From: Pseudomonadota bacterium
Lineage (GTDB): Bacteria > Pseudomonadota > Gammaproteobacteria > Steroidobacterales > Steroidobacteraceae
Reading direction: 5' to 3'
Assembly (NCBI GenBank): GCA_021785405.1
Contig: JAJYFF010000006.1
Location: 1 to 64,000 of the forward strand
Length of the DNA stretch: 64,000 nt
Below, in pieces: positions 18,170 through 26,643 of this stretch (positions are counted from its first letter, which is position 1; each line of letters starts with the position of its first letter). The position numbers and the translations under genes are program-made. The notes below the pieces were generated by a model that saw only the letters and a program-made list of their open reading frames with translations, had not been told where the DNA came from and did no database searches.

Positions 18170-18181
18170 GGATCTCCTCCG

Positions 18182-18871
18182 ATGCATTCCGGACCGAATG
18201 GCGCCACCCCGGCGCTCGAGGCGAGCGGCCTGACGAAGACGGTCGACAGCCCCTCGGGGCCGCTCACGATTCTCGCCGATGTCGACCTGCGGGTGCGAGC
18301 GGGCGAGACCGTCGCGATCGTCGGCCCGTCGGGGGCCGGCAAGTCGACCTTGCTCGCCTTGCTCGCCGGCCTCGACACCCCGACCCGCGGGCGCGTCGCG
18401 ATCGCGGGCACGGATCTCGGTCGGCTCGACGAGGATGGCCGGGCCGCGGTGCGCGGCCGACAGGTCGGCTTCGTATTCCAGTCGTTCCACCTGATCCCGT
18501 CGCTGACCGCGCTGGAGAACGTGATGTTGCCGCTCGAACTCGCCGGCGACCCGAACGCGCGGGCGGCCGCCACGGCCGCACTCACCGCGGTCGGGCTGGG
18601 GGCGCGTCTCGCGCACTATCCGCGGCAGCTGTCCGGCGGCGAGCAGCAGCGCGTCGCGATCGCGCGCGCATTCGTCAGCCGGCCACCGCTGCTGTTCGCC
18701 GACGAGCCGACCGGCAATCTGGATGCCGCGACCGGCCGGCGCATCGCGCAGCTGCTGTTCGAGAGCAACCGCGCCGCCGGCAGCACGCTGGTGCTCGTGA
18801 CCCACGATCGGGAGCTCGCCGCCCGCTGCGACCGGATCGTCGAGCTCGACGCCGGCCGAGTGGTTGGATGA
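18182..18871 (+). CDS. ybbA: ABC transporter ATP-binding protein (YbbA/LolD-like)
   Basis: A 229-residue nucleotide-binding subunit. Walker A GPSGAGKSTLLALLAG (about 51-66), Q-loop VFQSFHLIP, signature LSGGEQQRVAIARAF, Walker B LLFADEPTGNLD, switch His in LVTHDRELA. The protein belongs to the MacB/LolD type that drives FtsX-like permeases. No clear ribosome binding site precedes ATG 18182, because the divergent tesA start occupies that space. ATGA overlap with the permease gene. Confidence 0.9.
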   Translation: MHSGPNGATPALEASGLTKTVDSPSGPLTILADVDLRVRAGETVAIVGPSGAGKSTLLALLAGLDTPTRGRVAIAGTDLGRLDEDGRAAVRGRQVGFVFQSFHLIPSLTALENVMLPLELAGDPNARAAATAALTAVGLGARLAHYPRQLSGGEQQRVAIARAFVSRPPLLFADEPTGNLDAATGRRIAQLLFESNRAAGSTLVLVTHDRELAARCDRIVELDAGRVVG

Positions 18872-21369
18872 AACCGAGGCCGCTGCTGCGCTTCGCGATG
18901 CGCGGGCTGTGGCGCGAGCTGCGCTCCGGCGACGCGCTGGTGCTGTTCGGTGCGCTCGCGGTCGCGGTCGCCTCGATGACCGCGGTCGGCTTCTTCACCA
19001 GCCGCGTCTCGGCGGGGGTCGCCCGCGAGGCGACCCAGGTGCTCGCCGCGGACCTGCGCATCGAGTCCGCGAATCCGATCCCGGCGCGCGACCTCGCGCC
19101 GGCCCGCATCGACGGCTTGCGCCGTGCGGAGGAAATCTCGTTTCCGACCGCGCTGTTCCACGGCAACCGCAGCCAGCTGGTCGCGGTCAACGCGGTCACG
19201 CCCGGCTATCCGTTGCGCGGTCGCGTCCGGGTCGCGGCCGTGCCGTACGGACCCGCCACGGCGATCGCGACGATCCCCGCGCGCGGCACGGTCTGGCTCG
19301 ATTCGCGCACGGCGACCGCGCTCGGCCTGCGGCCGGGTGCGAGCTTGCGCCTCGGTGCGACCCGTCTGCGATTCACGCGGGTGCTCGCCTTCCGTCCCGA
19401 CCAGAGCGTCGGCCTGGTGAGCTTCGCGCCGGCGCTGCTGATGAACGCGGCCGACCTGCCCGCGACGACCTTGATCCAGCCGGGCAGCCGGGTGACCTAT
19501 GCGGCGTTGTTCGCGGGGCCGCCGGCCGCGATCGCCGCGGTCCGGGCGTTCCTGCGGGCCCATCCGGACCCCGCGGTCCGGGTCCGGGCGACCGCCGAGA
19601 ACCGCCGCGAGCTCGGCTCGGCGGTCGAGCGTGCCAGTCGATTCCTGAATCTCGCGAGCCTCTCCGCGGTGCTGCTCGCGGCGGTCGGGGTCGCGATGAG
19701 CGCACGCCGGTGGGTGAGCCGACGCGTCGACGGCGTCGCGCTGATGAAATGTCTCGGGGCAACGCAGCGCTTCGTGCTCGGCGTCGCGCTCGCCGAGCTC
19801 GCGGCGATCGGGGGACTCGCGCTGCTCGCCGGGACCGCGATCGGCGCGATCGCCGAATCGGGGATCGCATGGCTGCTGCGGTCCCTGGTCGAGCGCGACC
19901 TTCCCGCCGCGTCGGTGCAGCCGGTCGCGGTCGCGTTCGCGACCGAGCTCGTGATGCTGCTCGGCTTTGCGCTGCCGCCGCTGCTGCCGCTGAAGCGCAC
20001 GCCGCCGCTGCGCGTGCTGCGCCGGGACGTCGCGCCACCGCGGCTGCGTCACGGCGTCGCGCCGGCGCTCGCGCTGGCGGCGCTGTTCGCGATCCTCTGG
20101 CTGATGGTGCGCGATGCGGCGCTCGTCGTCGATCTGGCGGTCGGGGTCGCGGTCGTCGGTGCCGTGCTCACGGTCGCCGGCTTCGCGTTGGTGCGCGCGA
20201 CCCGCCGGTTCCGCGGCGGCGTCGGCGTCGCCTGGCGCTACGGTCTCGCGAACGTCTCGAGACGCGGGGTCGCGAGCGTGCTGCAAGTCGTCGCGTTCGG
20301 GCTCGGGCTGATGATCCTGTTGCTGCTCGCGGTGGTCCGCGGCGACCTGATGCGCGAGTGGCGCGCGAGCGTCGGCGCCCGGGCGCCGAACGAGTTCCTG
20401 ATCAACATCCGACCGCAGGACGCCCCCGCGCTGCGGCGCGCGCTCGCGGCGCTCGGCGCGCCCGATGCGCCGATGGTGCCGGTGATCCGCGCGCGGATCA
20501 CCGCGATCGACGCCCGGCCGATCGCGGCGCTGCATTTCGCGAGCGCGCGCGGCCGCGCGTTCGCCGAGCGCGAGCAGAACCTCACCTGGTCGGCCGCGCT
20601 GATGCCCGACAACCGGCTCGTCGCCGGTCGCTGGTGGACGCCGGCGGAATTCGGCAAGCCCTGGGTGTCGATCTCGACCGAGTATCGCGACGCGCTGCAC
20701 CTGAAGCTCGGCGACGCGATCTCGTTCGACGTCGCCGGCGAGCCGCTGACCGCGCGCGTGACGAGCATCCGGCGGGTGCGCTGGGACAGCTTTCGACCGA
20801 ATTTCTTCCTGGTCTTCCCGCCGCGCTTGCTCGACGGCGCGGCGGGCACGGAGATCACCAGCGTCTATCTCGGCGCGGCCGCGCGTCCCGGGCTCGCCGC
20901 ACTCGTGCGACGGTTCCCGACGATCACCGTGATCGACGTCGACGCGATCCTCGCCCAGGTCCGTACGATCATCGACCGCGCGTCGCTCGCGGTCCAGTAC
21001 GTGGCGCTGTTCACGCTCGCGGCCGGCGTGATCGTGCTGCTCGCGGCGGTACAGGCGACCCGCGACGAACGCCGGCAGGAGAGCGCGATCCTGCGCACCC
21101 TCGGGGCGAGCCGGTTCACGGTGCTGAGTGGCGTCGCCGCGGAGTTCCTCGCACTCGGCTCCTTGGCGGGGTTGCTCGGCGCCGCCGGCGCCGCGGCGAC
21201 CGGTTGGTGGATCGCGCACCGACTGTTCGCGCTGCGCTACGCGCCGGATCCGCGGCTCTGGTGGTTCGGCATCCTCGGCGGGGCGGTGCTCGTCGGGGTC
21301 AGCGGCACGCTCGCCGCGCGGCGCGTCGTCGGCGCGCCGCCGGCGCAGAGCCTGCGGGCGGAGGGATGA
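18868..21369 (+). CDS. ybbP: FtsX-like ABC transporter permease (YbbP family)
   Basis: An 833-residue permease with two FtsX-type halves. N-terminal membrane helix about 31-50, a large periplasmic domain, then helices around 262-285, 308-335, 355-378, a short loop, more helices near 391-450, a second periplasmic domain (about 485-690) and three C-terminal helices (700-830). With YbbA it forms an inner-membrane complex; E. coli relatives are poorly understood and linked to envelope or lipoprotein-like substrates. Partnership with the neighbouring esterase TesA is suggested by conserved synteny only. Confidence 0.88.
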   Translation: MKPRPLLRFAMRGLWRELRSGDALVLFGALAVAVASMTAVGFFTSRVSAGVAREATQVLAADLRIESANPIPARDLAPARIDGLRRAEEISFPTALFHGNRSQLVAVNAVTPGYPLRGRVRVAAVPYGPATAIATIPARGTVWLDSRTATALGLRPGASLRLGATRLRFTRVLAFRPDQSVGLVSFAPALLMNAADLPATTLIQPGSRVTYAALFAGPPAAIAAVRAFLRAHPDPAVRVRATAENRRELGSAVERASRFLNLASLSAVLLAAVGVAMSARRWVSRRVDGVALMKCLGATQRFVLGVALAELAAIGGLALLAGTAIGAIAESGIAWLLRSLVERDLPAASVQPVAVAFATELVMLLGFALPPLLPLKRTPPLRVLRRDVAPPRLRHGVAPALALAALFAILWLMVRDAALVVDLAVGVAVVGAVLTVAGFALVRATRRFRGGVGVAWRYGLANVSRRGVASVLQVVAFGLGLMILLLLAVVRGDLMREWRASVGARAPNEFLINIRPQDAPALRRALAALGAPDAPMVPVIRARITAIDARPIAALHFASARGRAFAEREQNLTWSAALMPDNRLVAGRWWTPAEFGKPWVSISTEYRDALHLKLGDAISFDVAGEPLTARVTSIRRVRWDSFRPNFFLVFPPRLLDGAAGTEITSVYLGAAARPGLAALVRRFPTITVIDVDAILAQVRTIIDRASLAVQYVALFTLAAGVIVLLAAVQATRDERRQESAILRTLGASRFTVLSGVAAEFLALGSLAGLLGAAGAAATGWWIAHRLFALRYAPDPRLWWFGILGGAVLVGVSGTLAARRVVGAPPAQSLRAEG

Positions 21370-21417
21370 ACGGCCGCGCGCGGGGCGCGAATGCCCGCGT
21401 GCGGCGCGCGAACGGCT

Positions 21418-22155
21418 TCAACGGACCGCGATCGCGAACCACCCGTCGGCGACCGGCCGGCCGAGCAGCGGCATCGCCTCGATGCGGACCGCATACTCGC
21501 CAGGCTCGAGCGCCGAGGCGTTGACGGTGATGCGCAGATCCCCGTTGGAGTCCTTGACGAGTCCGTCGAGGTCCAGTGCGCGTCCCGCCCCGCGCTTGTC
21601 GACGACCACCCGAAAGCGATCCGCGCGCACGTAACCCATCCCGATCCGCAGCGCGACGAGGCGGGCCGGCGAGCGCGCGAGCGCGATCCGCGCGGCTCGG
21701 GCATCGGGACTGCGATCCGGGGCGACGTCGACGACCTGCCGGGACGCGGGCGGACGCAGCGTGCCTTGCGCGAGCCGCGCGCGGGCCTCGATCAATTCGT
21801 CGTGCAACCAGGCGCCGTGCGCGGTCGCGGTCCACAGACCGATCAGACTCGCGGCCGCGATCGCGGCCAGCGCGATCGACAGCCACGGCGCCCGCCACCA
21901 GCGGGGTCGCGGCTCCGCGAGGTCCGGCGCCCGACCCGCCGCCTCGAGCAGGCGCAGTGCCGCCTGGGTGCGATCGGCCAGGCGCCGCTCGGCGAGGTAT
22001 TCCGGATGCGCCGCGCACCAACGCTCGAACTCGCGCGCGCCCTTGTACGGCAGGGTGGCGTCGAGATACCGATCGAACAGACGCTGTTCGTCGATGAACG
22101 CCCGGTCCAGCCGCCCTCCGCCGGGCGGGGGTTTCGTTGCCGTCGACTCGGTCAT
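21418..22155 (-). CDS. Single-pass membrane protein of unknown function (anti-sigma-factor-like layout)
   Basis: A 245-residue protein. A charged cytosolic N-terminal part (1-90) contains FIDEQRLFDRYLDATLPYKG. One membrane helix follows at about 91-110 (WLSIALAAIAAASLIGLW), then a periplasmic part ending in a beta-rich domain (ITVNASALEPGEYAVRIEAM). The order resembles anti-sigma factors or FecR-like sensors, but no HxxxCxxC zinc motif is visible and no sigma-factor gene is adjacent. It lies 22 nt upstream of nothing but its own promoter region and convergent with ybbP. I do not recognise the family. Confidence 0.7.
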   Translation of the reverse strand: MTESTATKPPPGGGRLDRAFIDEQRLFDRYLDATLPYKGAREFERWCAAHPEYLAERRLADRTQAALRLLEAAGRAPDLAEPRPRWWRAPWLSIALAAIAAASLIGLWTATAHGAWLHDELIEARARLAQGTLRPPASRQVVDVAPDRSPDARAARIALARSPARLVALRIGMGYVRADRFRVVVDKRGAGRALDLDGLVKDSNGDLRITVNASALEPGEYAVRIEAMPLLGRPVADGWFAIAVR

Positions 22156-22177
22156 CGGGTCGCCCTCCTGCGGACGT

Positions 22178-23074
22178 TCAGCCGTCCTCTGCGATCGTTT
22201 GCGCGATCACCTGGCACAGTTCCGCGATCGCGGCGGCGCGCGTGGTCGACTTGCGCCAGACCGCGCCGACCTGGCGGCTCGGCGCCGGCTTCTGGAACCG
22301 CCGGACCGTGAGGCCGCGTTGCGCAGCGATCGGCGAGTCGACCGCGAGCTCCGGCAGCAGCGTGATCCCGAGGCCGGCGATCACCATCTGCCGCAGGGTC
22401 TCGAGGCTCGTCGCGCGAAAGTCGTCGGCTTCGCGCGCGCCGACGCGGTTGCAGACCTCGAGTGCCTGGTCGCGAAGGCAATGGCCGTCCTCGAGCAGCA
22501 ACAAGGTCTGGCCGCGCAGATCCTGCAAGCGGATCGCCGGCAGCGCGGCGAGCGGGTGGTTGCCGGGCAGCGCGACCGTGAACGCTTCCTCGTACAGCGG
22601 CCGCGACTCGAGTCCGTCGGTCGGCGCCGGCAGTGCGAGGATCCCGAGGTCGATCGCGCCGTCGCGCAGCAGTTGCAGCAGCGTCTCGGTCTGGTACTCG
22701 TAGAGCATCAAACCGAGATCGGGGAGCGCCTTGCGGACCCGCCGCATCACCCGCGGCAGCAGGTACGGGCCGATCGTCGGGATCAGCGCGACCTTGATCT
22801 TTCCGGCGAGCGGATCGGCATGGGTACGTGCGAGCGCGATGATCTCGTTGCTCTCGTCGAGGATGCGCCGCGCGCGCTCGACGATCCGCTGTCCGACCTC
22901 GGTGAGTTGCACCTGCTTCGGCCGGCGCTCGACCAGCTGGACGCCGAGGTAGTCCTCGAGCTTCTTCAGCTGGGCGGACAGCGTCGGCTGGCTGACGAAC
23001 GCCTTCTCGGCCGCCTTGCCGAAGTGCCCGGTGTCGGCGAGTGCGACGAGATACTTGAAATCTTTGAGGTTCAT
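22178..23074 (-). CDS. oxyR: Hydrogen-peroxide-sensing LysR-type regulator OxyR
   Basis: A 298-residue LysR-type activator. The start MNLKDFKYLVALAD fits the family; an upstream start would add 14 unlikely residues. The helix-turn-helix is at about 18-37 (GKAAEKAFVSQPTLSAQLKK). The redox pair Cys199 and Cys208 occurs in LLLEDGHCLRDQALEVC at exactly the E. coli OxyR positions, with the conserved GHCLRDQ. In relatives peroxide makes the disulfide and activates katG, ahpC and others. None of these targets is nearby. It is divergent from the NUDIX gene. Confidence 0.95.
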   Translation of the reverse strand: MNLKDFKYLVALADTGHFGKAAEKAFVSQPTLSAQLKKLEDYLGVQLVERRPKQVQLTEVGQRIVERARRILDESNEIIALARTHADPLAGKIKVALIPTIGPYLLPRVMRRVRKALPDLGLMLYEYQTETLLQLLRDGAIDLGILALPAPTDGLESRPLYEEAFTVALPGNHPLAALPAIRLQDLRGQTLLLLEDGHCLRDQALEVCNRVGAREADDFRATSLETLRQMVIAGLGITLLPELAVDSPIAAQRGLTVRRFQKPAPSRQVGAVWRKSTTRAAAIAELCQVIAQTIAEDG

Positions 23075-23147
23075 GATCCGCGGTGACCCGGCGGTGTCGC
23101 CGGATGAGGCCGGCAATGTGCCGAACTAATAGATATCATAAATGCGG

Positions 23148-23177
23148 ATCATAAAATCCATTGACTCGCTAAATCAA
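23148..23177 (-). promoter_or_regulatory. Candidate oxyR promoter
   Basis: Read on the minus strand, TTGATT (23177-23172) and TATGAT (23153-23148) are 18 nt apart in an AT-rich island. This is 4/6 and 5/6 to consensus. An ATAGAT half-site (23129-23134) just downstream could be an OxyR operator piece, but the full ATAG-N7-CTAT pattern is absent. Confidence 0.45.
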
Positions 23178-23267
23178 TCGAGCCGGTGACACATCGCCGG
23201 TAGAATCGGCAGGGTGGTTCGGGCGGACGATACGCCCCGCCCGTCCTCGAGGTCGCTGAGCGCGCGC

Positions 23268-23720
23268 ATGACAACAATTCCCCAAGCGACGCGGACGTCC
23301 GCCGGCGTCGTCGTCGTCAGCCTGGTCGATCGCAAGCCGCGCTTCCTGCTGCTGCGCGCCTACCGCAACTGGGATTTTCCGAAGGGTATCGTCGAGCCCG
23401 GCGAGCAGCCGATCGATGCCGCGGTGCGCGAGGTGCGCGAGGAGACCGCACTCGACGACCTCTCGTTCGACTGGGGACTCGTGTACCGCGAGACCGGCCC
23501 GTACAACAAGGGCAAGATCGCGCGCTACTACATCGCGCGCAGCAAGGAGCGATCGATCCGCTTGCCGATCAATCCCGACCTCGGGCGGCCGGAGCACCAC
23601 GAGGCCACGTGGGTCGACTACGATCGGGCGCTCGCGATGGTCTCTTCCCGGCTGCAGCCCGTCGTGCGTTGGGCGTACTCGGTGATCAACCACGGACCGC
23701 CGCCCGCCCGCGGCGAATGA
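23268..23720 (+). CDS. NUDIX hydrolase
   Basis: A protein of 150 residues from ATG 23268 (a GTG at 23214 would add 18). The NUDIX box fits G-x5-E-x7-REVREET: GIVEPGEQPIDAAVREVREE at about residues 41-60. WDFPKG before it and EATWVDYDRAL after it resemble the diadenosine-tetraphosphate (Ap4A) hydrolase / NUDT2 subgroup. It probably cleaves a nucleoside-diphosphate derivative. A TAGAAT hexamer at 23201-23206 could be its -10 element, though no good -35 is present. It is divergent from oxyR, which suggests, but does not prove, a link with oxidative stress. Confidence 0.82.
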   Translation: MTTIPQATRTSAGVVVVSLVDRKPRFLLLRAYRNWDFPKGIVEPGEQPIDAAVREVREETALDDLSFDWGLVYRETGPYNKGKIARYYIARSKERSIRLPINPDLGRPEHHEATWVDYDRALAMVSSRLQPVVRWAYSVINHGPPPARGE

Positions 23721-23762
23721 CCGGCGCTGAGGCGGGGCGCGCTCAGCGGCCGCGGGTCGCGC

Positions 23763-24488
23763 TCAGACGAGGGTGTGGAAGACCTTCTGGACGTTGTCGT
23801 CCTGTTCGAGCCGGTCGACCAGCTCGAGCACCTCGGCGGCCTGCGCTTCCGGCAATTCGATCGGCGTCGTACAGATGTACTCGTGCTCGGCCGACAGCGG
23901 CGCGATCCCCCGCGTCTCGAGCGCTTCCTGGAGCTTGCCGAAGTCGTTGAACGCACAGCGGATCACGAGCTGCGGCTCGCCCTTCTCGCCGGTGCTCTCG
24001 CCCATCTCCTCGAGCCCGTGGTCGATCAGGTCGAGCTCGAGCTCCTCCGGATCCTTCACCGCCGCCGGATCGAGCCGGAAGACGCCCATCTTCTTGAACT
24101 GGAACGCGACGCTGCCGGTGCTGCCGAGGTTGCCGTGGTGCTTCGCGAACAGGTTGCGAACGCTCGCCACGGTGCGCGTCGGATTGTCGGTCGCGGTCTC
24201 GACCAGCAGCGCGACGCCGTGCGGCGCATAGCCCTCGTAGAGGATCTCCTGGTAATTCGCCGCTTCCTTGCCCGAGGCGCGCCGGATCGCGGCGTCGGTC
24301 TTGTCCTTCGGCATGTTGACCGCGCGCGCGTTCTGCAGCACCCGGCGCAAGGCGGGGTTCGACGTGGGATCCGACCCTCCGGCGCGAACCGCGATCGTGA
24401 TGTCCTTCGCGATCCGCGTGAACTGCTTCGCCATGCGGTTCCAGCGGGCGAACATCGTGTGCTTGCGAGTCTCGAATATGCGTCCCAT
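23763..24488 (-). CDS. YebC/PmpR-family DNA-binding protein
   Basis: A 241-residue protein of the TACO1/YebC family. It starts [21 protein letters not shown]-type (close to E. coli YeeN rather than YebC, which begins MAGHSKW). Conserved parts: [58 protein letters not shown]. Members act as transcription regulators or assist translation of proline-rich stretches. It is encoded 39 nt downstream of the dehydrogenase gene on the same strand. Confidence 0.9.
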   Translation of the reverse strand: MGRIFETRKHTMFARWNRMAKQFTRIAKDITIAVRAGGSDPTSNPALRRVLQNARAVNMPKDKTDAAIRRASGKEAANYQEILYEGYAPHGVALLVETATDNPTRTVASVRNLFAKHHGNLGSTGSVAFQFKKMGVFRLDPAAVKDPEELELDLIDHGLEEMGESTGEKGEPQLVIRCAFNDFGKLQEALETRGIAPLSAEHEYICTTPIELPEAQAAEVLELVDRLEQDDNVQKVFHTLV

Positions 24489-24527
24489 GAGGGCAATTTT
24501 AGCAAGTGTTCGGTCTCGCGGTGAGAC

Positions 24528-25481
24528 TCACACGACCCGGCCCAGCCGTCCGCCCGCGAGGAAGTCGCGCACGTTGTCCGCCATCATGTCGATGCAGCGC
24601 TGCCGCGCCTCGCGCGCCGCCCAGGCGACGTGCGGGGTCACCAGCAGGTTCGGGATCGCGGGATCGAGCAGCGGATCGCCGTCCACCGGCGGTTCGCTCG
24701 CGAGCACGTCGATGCCCGCGCCGCCGAGCCGCCCGGCGCGCAGCGCCGCGGCGAGTGCGTGCCCGTCCACGAGGCCGCCGCGCGCCGTGTTGATCAGCAG
24801 CGCGTCGGGCTTCATCAGCGCGAGCCGTCGCGCGTCGATGATGCCGCGCGTGGCCGGCGTCAACGGACAGTGCAGCGAGACGACGTCGGCCCGCGCGAGC
24901 AGCTCCTCGAGATCGGGGCGATCCGCCTGCGGCGGCCCGCCGGGGCGGTTCGCGACGAGCACGCGCATCCCGAACGCGGCGCCCGCGGCCGCGACCCCGC
25001 GGCCGAGTTCGCCCCAGCCGACGATGCCGAGCGTGCGGCCCGCGAGTTCGCGAATCGGCAGCGAGAGCATCGTGAACTGCGCGCTTCCGGACCAGGATCC
25101 GTCGACCGCGATCCGGCGGTATTCGGGCAAGCGCTGCGTCAGATACAGGATCATGCCCCAGACGTGCTGGGTCACCGAGGCCGTGCAATAGCCGCGGACG
25201 TTGCACACCCCGATGCCGAACTCCGCGGCCGCGCCGAGATCGACGTTGTCGGTCCCGGTCGCCGCGAGCGCGATCAAGCGCAGGCGCGACGCCCGCCGCA
25301 GCCGCTCACGCCCGAGTTGCAGCTTGTTCAGCAGCACGATCTCGGCGTCGCCGATGGCCGCGTCGATGTGCTCCTCGCCGGTCGTTCCGCGCAGCTCGAG
25401 CGCAGGCATCGCCGCACGCAGCCCGGACGGATCGAGATCGCCCTGCGAGACCGTGTCGTAATCCAGAAATACCGCACGCAT
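24528..25481 (-). CDS. D-2-hydroxyacid dehydrogenase (glycerate dehydrogenase-like)
   Basis: A 317-residue NAD-dependent dehydrogenase. Start taken at ATG 25481 (MRAVFLDYDTVSQ); an in-frame ATG at 25502 is possible, and neither has a good ribosome site. The Rossmann motif is GIVGWGELGRGVA (about 148-160). Catalytic residues are Arg in LLINTARGGLVDG, Glu in DVLASEPP and His in VTPHVAWAA. The family includes hydroxypyruvate/glycerate and D-lactate dehydrogenases. The AATGTDNVDL and CTASVTQHVW segments favour the HprA-like group. Exact substrate uncertain. Confidence 0.88.
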   Translation of the reverse strand: MRAVFLDYDTVSQGDLDPSGLRAAMPALELRGTTGEEHIDAAIGDAEIVLLNKLQLGRERLRRASRLRLIALAATGTDNVDLGAAAEFGIGVCNVRGYCTASVTQHVWGMILYLTQRLPEYRRIAVDGSWSGSAQFTMLSLPIRELAGRTLGIVGWGELGRGVAAAGAAFGMRVLVANRPGGPPQADRPDLEELLARADVVSLHCPLTPATRGIIDARRLALMKPDALLINTARGGLVDGHALAAALRAGRLGGAGIDVLASEPPVDGDPLLDPAIPNLLVTPHVAWAAREARQRCIDMMADNVRDFLAGGRLGRVV

Positions 25482-25532
25482 GGCGCGATAGAATACCGCC
25501 ATCGCCCGGAAAGCCAAGGTTGCGCGCGCCCG

Positions 25533-26129
25533 ATGAGAACCTCCGCCGTCAAGACCTTGGTGGTCATCAACGTCCTGGTCTACCTGCTGGAGTTCCTCTC
25601 CCACGGCGCGGTCGTGATGTGGTTCGCGCTCTGGCCGCTGCAGCGGATCGACGGCGTGCACTATTTCCACCTGTGGCAGATCGTGACCTACGCGTTCCTG
25701 CACAGCACGCAGACGATCCTGCACCTGCTGTTCAACATGATCGGTCTGTGGATGTTCGGCATCGAAGTGGAGCGCGTCGTCGGGCCACGGCGGCTGCTCG
25801 AGATCTATTTCGCGTCGGTCGTCGCGGCGGCGCTGTCGCAGTTGTACGTGCCGGTGCTGTTCGGCACCCTCGCGGAACCGACGATCGGCGCGTCGGGCGG
25901 CGTGTTCGGCCTGCTGCTCGTCTATGCGTTCCTGTTCCCACGGCGCAAGGTGATCCCGCTGATCCCGCCGATCCCGATGCCCGCGTGGCTGTTCGCGGCG
26001 CTGTACGCGGGCGTCGAGCTCGTCCTCGGCGTGACCGGCGAGCAGAGCAGCGTCGCGCACTTCGCGCATCTCGGCGGGATGATCGGCGCGGCGCTCGTGC
26101 TGCTGCGCTGGCGGATGCGGCGGGCCTGA
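25533..26129 (+). CDS. Rhomboid-family intramembrane serine protease
   Basis: A 198-residue protein of six membrane helices. The catalytic Ser121 lies in GASGGVFGLL and the partner His179 in HFAHLGGMIG; HLLFNMIGLW with His64 and Asn68 is the oxyanion part. Compact bacterial type without extra domains. It should cut transmembrane substrates inside the inner membrane; targets unknown. Upstream, TAGAAT at 25489-25494 may serve as -10. Divergent from the dehydrogenase and convergent with yajQ, with a gap of 7 nt. Confidence 0.92.
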   Translation: MRTSAVKTLVVINVLVYLLEFLSHGAVVMWFALWPLQRIDGVHYFHLWQIVTYAFLHSTQTILHLLFNMIGLWMFGIEVERVVGPRRLLEIYFASVVAAALSQLYVPVLFGTLAEPTIGASGGVFGLLLVYAFLFPRRKVIPLIPPIPMPAWLFAALYAGVELVLGVTGEQSSVAHFAHLGGMIGAALVLLRWRMRRA

Positions 26130-26136
26130 TCCGCGG

Positions 26137-26619
26137 TCAGTCGCGGAAGTTGTCGAACTGCAAGGGGATCCCGAGGTCGGCCTTGCGCAGCAGCGCGATC
26201 GCCGACTGCAGATCGTCGCGCTGCTTGCCGGTCACGCGGAGCTTGTCGCCCTGGAGCTGCGTTTGCACCTTCAGACGCGCGTCCTTGATCAGGCGCGCCG
26301 CCTTCTTGCCGGTCTCCGCGTCGATGCCGTGCTTCAACACGACCGGCTGGACCGCGCGCGCGAGGTTCACCTGCGGCGCTTGCACGTCGAGGCAGGCGAC
26401 GTCGATCCCGCGCTTCGCGAGCTTGAGCTTGAGGATCTCGAGCATCTGCTTCAGCTGGAACTCGGTGGGCGCGCTCATCGTCACCGTGGCGTCCTGCAGA
26501 TCGAAGCCCGCTTCGATCCCCTTGAAGTCGAAGCGCTGCGCGAGTTCGCGGCGCGCCTGGTCGACGGCGTTCGCGAGTTCGTGGTGGTTGATCTCGGAAA
26601 CGACGTCGAATGAGGGCAT
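26137..26619 (-). CDS. yajQ: YajQ-family cyclic nucleotide-binding protein
   Basis: A 160-residue, two-domain UPF0234 protein. The start MPSFDVVSEINHHELANAVD and the segment RFDFKGIEAGFDL are diagnostic; RVTGKQRDDLQSAIALLR is near the end. The Xanthomonas homologue XC_3703 was reported to bind c-di-GMP and to act with a LysR-type regulator, and others bind nucleic acids. Here it lies downstream of the ABC exporter gene on the same strand. It could be a second c-di-GMP reader besides the pil riboswitch. Confidence 0.94.
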   Translation of the reverse strand: MPSFDVVSEINHHELANAVDQARRELAQRFDFKGIEAGFDLQDATVTMSAPTEFQLKQMLEILKLKLAKRGIDVACLDVQAPQVNLARAVQPVVLKHGIDAETGKKAARLIKDARLKVQTQLQGDKLRVTGKQRDDLQSAIALLRKADLGIPLQFDNFRD

Positions 26620-26643
26620 GTCGGGTCTCCGTGGACGAGCCGG

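Noticed and set aside
23075-23160. OxyR operator in the oxyR-NUDIX gap
   Set aside because: Only one ATAG-like half-site is visible; the four-element ATAG-N7-CTAT pattern is not met.
24528-26069. Extended 513-codon version of the hydroxyacid dehydrogenase
   Set aside because: The additional N-terminal part is antisense to the rhomboid gene; the family start lies at 25481.
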